Below are positions 1-2,728 of a DNA stretch of 5,289 bases, one piece after another (positions within the stretch are counted from its first letter, which is position 1; each line of letters starts with the position of its first letter). The notes below the pieces were generated by a model. The model was given only the letters and a program-made list of their open reading frames with translations, was not told where the DNA came from and did no database searches. Source of the DNA: Ilumatobacteraceae bacterium (GTDB lineage: Bacteria; Actinomycetota; Acidimicrobiia; Acidimicrobiales; Ilumatobacteraceae); the NCBI GenBank assembly GCA_025456105.1, contig JALOLG010000246.1, positions 1 through 5,289 of the forward strand, given 5' to 3'. A program made the position numbers and the translations under genes.

Positions 1-341
1 CGGAGGAAGAGGGCGAGGACGAGACGTCGTCCTCGGCCCGCTATCGCACGCAGCGCCGCGGCGGCAAGGGGCTTCGCGACATCAAGGCCACGCGCCGCAA
101 CGGCCGCGTGATCGGCATCGCCCGCGTGGACGACAGCGACGAGCTGTTGATGATGACCGCGCGGGGCAAGATCCAGCGGATCCGTGCGGCGGAGATCAGC
201 ATCATCGGACGCAACACCCAGGGCGTGCGGATCATGAGCCTGGACGAGGACGACGCGCTCGCCGCCGTGGTGCCCGTGCCCCGCGAGGACGACGAAGCCG
301 AAGACCTGCCGCCGCCCATAAACGGCGAACCCCCGGCGTGA
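1..341 (+). CDS. gyrA: DNA gyrase subunit A, C-terminal end (partial)
   Basis: This is the last 112 residues of GyrA, the breakage-rejoining subunit of the type II topoisomerase that introduces negative supercoils in the cytoplasm. The frame enters at base 3 and ends at TGA 339-341. The fragment is the last blade of the C-terminal beta-pinwheel that wraps DNA: a GGKGLRDIK stretch (from about base 60), then DELLMMTARGKIQRIRA, then the highly conserved EISIIGRNTQGVRIM (about 192-236). The same EIS(I/V)GRNTQGV stretch is in Escherichia coli GyrA, so the assignment is firm. An acidic, proline-rich tail ending PPPINGEPPA follows. ParC, the close paralogue, usually lacks this wording. The style of the blade and the sugar-kinase gene 36 bp downstream suggest a planctomycete, which is inference. 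The 5' part lies outside the window. Confidence 0.93.
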   Translation, partial: EEEGEDETSSSARYRTQRRGGKGLRDIKATRRNGRVIGIARVDDSDELLMMTARGKIQRIRAAEISIIGRNTQGVRIMSLDEDDALAAVVPVPREDDEAEDLPPPINGEPPA

Positions 342-349
342 GCCGGGGG
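330..349 (+). terminator. Perfect GC hairpin over the gyrA stop codon
   Basis: CCCCCGGC (330-337) pairs perfectly with GCCGGGGG (342-349) around the loop GTGA (338-341). The loop contains the gyrA TGA stop, and as RNA it is a GNRA-type tetraloop, which is unusually stable. No T-run follows, so this is not a classical intrinsic terminator. It may act as a 3'-end stabiliser or attenuator between gyrA and the kinase gene, or it may be chance in GC-rich DNA. Confidence 0.4.
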
Positions 350-377
350 AGTGGGCAGCGAAACGTCGAGGGCGAAG

Positions 378-631
378 ATGATCTCCAGGGAACGGCTCGA
401 AGAATTGCTCTCCCAAGCGCCGGGCATGACCCTCGGCCTGCTCGGGGACCTGTTCCTGGACCGCTACCTCGAGATCCCCAGCGGCGTCGCGGAGATGTCC
501 GTGGAAACGGGGCTGGAAGCGTACCAGGTGACCCGCGTGCGGAACTGCCCCGGGGCGCTGGGCACGGTGATGAACAACCTCGCCGCCCTCGGCGTGGGCA
601 CGCTGAAACCGATCACTGCGATCGGCGAGGA
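378..631 (+). CDS. PfkB/RfaE-like sugar kinase, N-terminal fragment cut at a junction
   Basis: About 84 residues of a ribokinase/PfkB-family carbohydrate kinase, nearest in style to the heptose-7-phosphate kinase (RfaE1/HldE N-domain) branch. The visible parts are the first strand with LGLLGDLFLDRYLEI, then the substrate-side segment AEMSVETGLEAYQVTRV, then the family's first signature region CPGALGTVMNNLAALGVG, and the start of the next strand PITAIGEE. The frame then loses all resemblance to the family at about 631, before the catalytic Asp and the ATP site, so roughly three quarters of the protein is missing. I chose ATG 378 because a GAGGG lies 5 bases upstream (368-372). A GTG at 351 would add nine unremarkable residues. 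The frame stays open to 1709 by chance and runs into the EamA exporter, so an automatic caller may report one false fused protein. Substrate unknown. Confidence 0.75.
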
Positions 632-632
632 G
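608..632. other. Probable chimeric junction between two genomes
   Basis: Read on the + strand, this stretch completes the kinase wording PITAIGE. Read on the - strand, it completes the MarR wording DSSPIAVIG. Kinase likeness ends at about 631 on the right, and MarR likeness ends at about 608 on the left. Two unrelated genes in opposite directions are therefore both broken inside the same 24 or so bases. Such a short shared word is what a false assembly join or an amplification chimera leaves. No target-site duplication, transposase or recombinase is visible. Confidence 0.7.
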
Positions 633-688
633 TCCAGGTCCGGGCGCACGTCGCGCCACTGCTCGAGGATTCGATCGACGGCATCCAT
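608..688 (-). CDS. MarR-family (PecS-like) regulator, N-terminal fragment
   Basis: Reading leftwards from ATG 688, 27 residues beginning MDAVDRILEQWRDVRPDL and continuing DSSPIAVIG match the opening helix of PecS-type MarR regulators. In that family the next residues are usually an Arg-Leu pair starting the dimerisation and winged-helix region. Here the wording breaks at 608 (Phe-Ser) and no DNA-binding domain follows. An in-frame stop upstream of ATG 688, with no other good start between, makes 688 the start. A TAGGG 8 bases before it could be the ribosome site. The gene is divergent from an EamA exporter, which is the classic pecS-pecM arrangement. PecS proteins are winged-helix repressors that release DNA on binding urate or phenolic ligands; that role here is inference. 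The fragment is short, so the call leans partly on context. Confidence 0.65.
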
Positions 689-710
689 GCGGATGACCCT
701 ACTTCACCTG

Positions 711-739
711 TTGCACCTTCATCTTCTTGATGTTAAGAT
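711..739 (+). promoter_or_regulatory. Candidate promoter of the EamA exporter
   Basis: TTGCAC (711-716) and TAAGAT (734-739) are separated by 17 bases, the standard spacing for a housekeeping sigma factor. The match to consensus is modest. Transcription would begin about 7 bases after the -10 element, at or next to ATG 747. That predicts a leaderless message, a common situation in actinobacteria, and fits the absence of a Shine-Dalgarno sequence before 747. Confidence 0.4.
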
Positions 740-753
740 ACTTGATATGAAGT
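725..753. promoter_or_regulatory. Tandem palindromic sites, candidate MarR/PecS operators
   Basis: Two palindromes lie side by side between the divergent genes: TCTT-N6-AAGA (725-738) and ACTT-N6-AAGT (740-753). Their centres are 15 bp apart, and they form an imperfect direct repeat, CTTGATGTTAAGATA (726-740) then CTTGATATGAAGTCA (741-755). The CTTGAT core is typical of MarR-family operators. The first site covers the candidate -10 element of the exporter and the second covers its predicted transcription start and ATG. A TTGACT on the - strand (756-751) could be the -35 of the regulator. Binding here would block both directions. Confidence 0.55.
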
Positions 754-1709
754 CAACGGCGATGCGCACGCTCGCAGCACCGGTCATGTGGGGGACGACC
801 TACCTCACCGTGACCGAGCTCCTGCCCGACGAGAGCCCGCTCGTGGTGGCAGCCATGCGCGTCGCGCCGGCCGGACTCGTCCTCCTCGCCGTCGCGCGCT
901 CGACCGGGTGGTGGGTCCCGACGGGTGCCGACTGGCTGCGCACGTCGGCGCTCGCACTGTTCAACTTCGGCGTCTTCTTCCCGCTGCTGACGATCGCGGT
1001 CGAACGGCTGCCCGGTGGTGTCGCAGCAGCGTTCGGCGGGCTCCAACCGCTCTTCGTCGCCGGGCTCGCCGCGCCACTGCTCGGCACACGTCCGACGAGG
1101 ACCCAGATCGGAATCGCGCTGGCGGCGGGCTTCGGTGTGGCGCTCGTGGCGATCCGCCCCGGCGCCGGTCTCGATCCGGTCGGGATCGCCGCCGCGATCG
1201 CCGCCACCGGGTCGTTCGCCCTCGGGGTCGTGCTCACCAAGCGGTTCGGAGCTTCGCGCCACCGCATCGCAGCGACCGGCTGGCAGCTGCTCATCGCAGC
1301 AGCGCTCCTCGTGCCGCTGGCCCTCGCCGTCGACGGGGCGCCGTCGGCCCCCACGCCGGCCAACATCGCCGGCTACCTGCACCTCAGCATGATCGCGACC
1401 GCCGGAGCGTTCCTGGTCTGGTTCCACGGCATCGCCAACCTCTCCGTCGCTGCACCGCCGCTGCTCGGCCTCGCTGCGCCCGTCACCGGCGCGACGCTCG
1501 GCTGGATCGTCCTCGACCAGTCCCTCACGCCGCTGCAGCTCGTCGGGTTCGCCAGCACGATCGCAGCGATCGCCTACGGCGCCACCGTGTCGTCACGCCA
1601 GCAGAATCGGCAGGCCGCATCTCTCCCCGTGGGGACGCCGCCGAACGCCGTGCGGGGAGATGATCCCGGTGCGCACGCCCGCCAGGTCGTCGAGGCGCTC
1701 ACCGGTTGA
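747..1709 (+). CDS. EamA-family (PecM-like) drug/metabolite exporter
   Basis: A 320-residue inner-membrane carrier of the drug/metabolite transporter superfamily with two EamA repeats. About ten hydrophobic helices are visible, roughly at residues 7-26, 31-50, 64-83, 88-111, 119-137, 144-164, 176-195, 205-227, 233-255 and 260-281. Signature wording includes APVMWGTTYLTVTELLP at the N-terminus, RLPGGVAAAFGGLQPLFVAG at helix 4, and its second-repeat counterpart APPLLGLAAPVTGATLGW. This is the style of PecM, the exporter paired with PecS and linked to indigoidine or oxidative-stress metabolites in plant-associated bacteria; the substrate here is unknown. Start 747 fits the leaderless promoter. 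ATG 762 (Met6) is the alternative, with a weak GAAG nine bases upstream. About 38 hydrophilic residues after the last helix form an unusually long, probably cytosolic tail. The MarR fragment lies divergently 58 bp away. Confidence 0.88.
   Translation: MKSTAMRTLAAPVMWGTTYLTVTELLPDESPLVVAAMRVAPAGLVLLAVARSTGWWVPTGADWLRTSALALFNFGVFFPLLTIAVERLPGGVAAAFGGLQPLFVAGLAAPLLGTRPTRTQIGIALAAGFGVALVAIRPGAGLDPVGIAAAIAATGSFALGVVLTKRFGASRHRIAATGWQLLIAAALLVPLALAVDGAPSAPTPANIAGYLHLSMIATAGAFLVWFHGIANLSVAAPPLLGLAAPVTGATLGWIVLDQSLTPLQLVGFASTIAAIAYGATVSSRQQNRQAASLPVGTPPNAVRGDDPGAHARQVVEALTG
1622..1660. repeat. 8-bp inverted repeat in the exporter's 3' coding tail
   Basis: TCTCCCCG (1622-1629) and CGGGGAGA (1653-1660) are perfect inverted copies separated by 23 bases. 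They lie in the part of the EamA gene that encodes the hydrophilic C-terminal tail. They could fold in the message, but chance is quite possible at this base composition. Confidence 0.3.
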
Positions 1710-1782
1710 GCGGCCGCTTCGTCGCTGGCGGTCAGGCAGGGCCGCATGCCGACCGGATCGACCGACCGCCGCCGACTCGGCC

Positions 1783-1803
1783 GCCGGTCGGACACCGACC
1801 GGC
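1783..1803. terminator. Hairpin in the convergent spacer, candidate bidirectional terminator
   Basis: GCCGGTCGG (1783-1791) and CCGACCGGC (1795-1803) form a perfect 9-bp stem with a 3-base loop. It sits in the 103-bp spacer (1710-1812) between the convergent exporter and methyltransferase stops, where it could end transcripts from both sides. No T-run follows on either strand, as is common for hairpins in high-GC actinobacteria. I see no gene in the spacer. Confidence 0.5.
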
Positions 1804-1812
1804 AGGGCCACC

Positions 1813-2616
1813 TCACGTGTCGTGGCCGCGCCGTCGTGCCTGGACGACGAGGAAGTACGGCACGATCCGGGTGTCGGCGACCTCGGGGTGCTCGCGAGCG
1901 GTCGGCTCGTCGGCATGCGGCTCGGCGACGGCGGTGATCTCGAGGCCAGCGGCGAGCACCGCGTTCAGCCACCCCGACAGCGTGCGGCGCGCGTAGGTGA
2001 TCTCGAACGGCCTCACCACAGCGCGGACCTCCGGGGGTGCGGCACCGAAGGTCCACGTCTCGTGGAGCGGCCCCTCGTCGAAGTATCCCGCCACCGCCAG
2101 TGCGCCACGCTCGCCGTCGTCGTCGACGATCCAGTGGCGGACCGGCGTGGACGTCGCGGGGTGCACGATCGAGAGCTGCACGAACCCGCCGGGACGGAGC
2201 ACTCGCGCGATCTCGCCCAGCGTCCGCTCCGGATCGGCGACGTCCATCAGGCTCATGAACGCCGTGACCCCGTCGAAGCAGCTCGACACGAACGGCAGCT
2301 CGGCACCGTCCCCGACGACGTAGCGGATGCCGGGCACCGTCAGCTCGACCGCCGCACGGACGAACCGCTCGGAGATGTCGACGGCGATCACGTCGGCGCC
2401 TCCGTGCGCGACGAGGCGGGTGTTGTGGCCCTCGCCGCAACCGAGATCGAGGATCCGCCGCCCTGCCACCGACGGGAGCATCCCGAGGAACGCCGGCGTG
2501 TTGACGAGGTCGCGGTGCACGTCGTAGCCCGCACGCGAGAGCTCGATCCAGGCCGGAGCGTTCGCGTCCCAGATCGCGCGAGTGTCCGGGCGCTCCACTG
2601 CGACAGGCTCGCGCAT
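1813..2616 (-). CDS. Class I SAM-dependent methyltransferase (Methyltransf_11 type)
   Basis: A 267-residue cytosolic Rossmann-fold methyltransferase. From ATG 2616, motif I is ILDLGCGEGHNTR (residues 55-67), the S-adenosylmethionine-binding loop. Asp80, in VIAVDIS at the end of strand 2, should contact the ribose. The motif II/III region GDGAELPF is at 102-109, and RVLRPGGF at 138-145 is the typical strand 5 approach of the UbiE/SmtA-like group. The C-terminal third (WTFG, RTLSGWLNAVLAAGLEI) is the usual cap that shapes the substrate site. The acceptor cannot be named. The frame also stays open to a GTG at 2676, adding an arginine-rich, unconserved-looking 20 residues, so 2616 is preferred, although no clear Shine-Dalgarno precedes it. 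The gene is divergent from the P450 frame and convergent with the exporter, so it probably forms its own transcript. Confidence 0.88.
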   Translation of the reverse strand: MREPVAVERPDTRAIWDANAPAWIELSRAGYDVHRDLVNTPAFLGMLPSVAGRRILDLGCGEGHNTRLVAHGGADVIAVDISERFVRAAVELTVPGIRYVVGDGAELPFVSSCFDGVTAFMSLMDVADPERTLGEIARVLRPGGFVQLSIVHPATSTPVRHWIVDDDGERGALAVAGYFDEGPLHETWTFGAAPPEVRAVVRPFEITYARRTLSGWLNAVLAAGLEITAVAEPHADEPTAREHPEVADTRIVPYFLVVQARRRGHDT

Positions 2617-2634
2617 CCGAGCTCGGGCCCGAGC
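2617..2634. repeat. Overlapping palindromes just before the methyltransferase ATG
   Basis: CCGAGCTCGG (2617-2626) and GCTCGGGCCCGAGC (2621-2634) are both perfect palindromes and overlap each other. They abut ATG 2616 on the - strand. They occupy the place where a ribosome site would lie, so they might fold in the leader RNA or bind a dimeric protein. If translation began at GTG 2676 they would simply be coding. Confidence 0.35.
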
Positions 2635-2693
2635 CGTCACGGCACGACGCGCAGTGAACGAGCAGGCGTGCACCACCTCGTATGTTCCGATCC

Positions 2694-2705
2694 GAACGGT
2701 CGTTC
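2694..2705. promoter_or_regulatory. Palindrome GAACG-N2-CGTTC, candidate TetR-type operator
   Basis: GAACG (2694-2698) and CGTTC (2701-2705) are perfect inverted half-sites spaced by GT, in the 112-bp region between the divergent methyltransferase and P450 genes. The size and spacing resemble operators of TetR-family repressors, though no such regulator is in the window. On the - strand a possible -35 TTGAAC (2707-2702), with CATACG (2684-2679) 17 bases on, overlaps the palindrome. I see no convincing -10/-35 pair for the P450 direction. Confidence 0.45.
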
Positions 2706-2728
2706 AATTCCGAGGTTTGGGGGGACCG

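Noticed and set aside
41..427. A 128-codon - strand open frame over gyrA
   Set aside because: Ser/Arg-rich shadow; gyrA is certain on the other strand.
608..632. Natural insertion or horizontal transfer at the junction
   Set aside because: No transposase, integrase, tRNA, terminal repeats or target duplication is seen, and both interrupted genes stop at the same short shared word. Not excluded, but less likely than an artefact.
753..1663. Several long open frames overlapping the exporter on both strands
   Set aside because: All are Arg- or Ser-rich shadows. Only the frame from 747 gives ten regular hydrophobic helices with EamA wording.
1574..2707. A 377-codon open frame on the - strand
   Set aside because: It overlaps the methyltransferase in another frame and gives an Arg-rich protein without motifs, whereas the methyltransferase frame has all its SAM-binding motifs.
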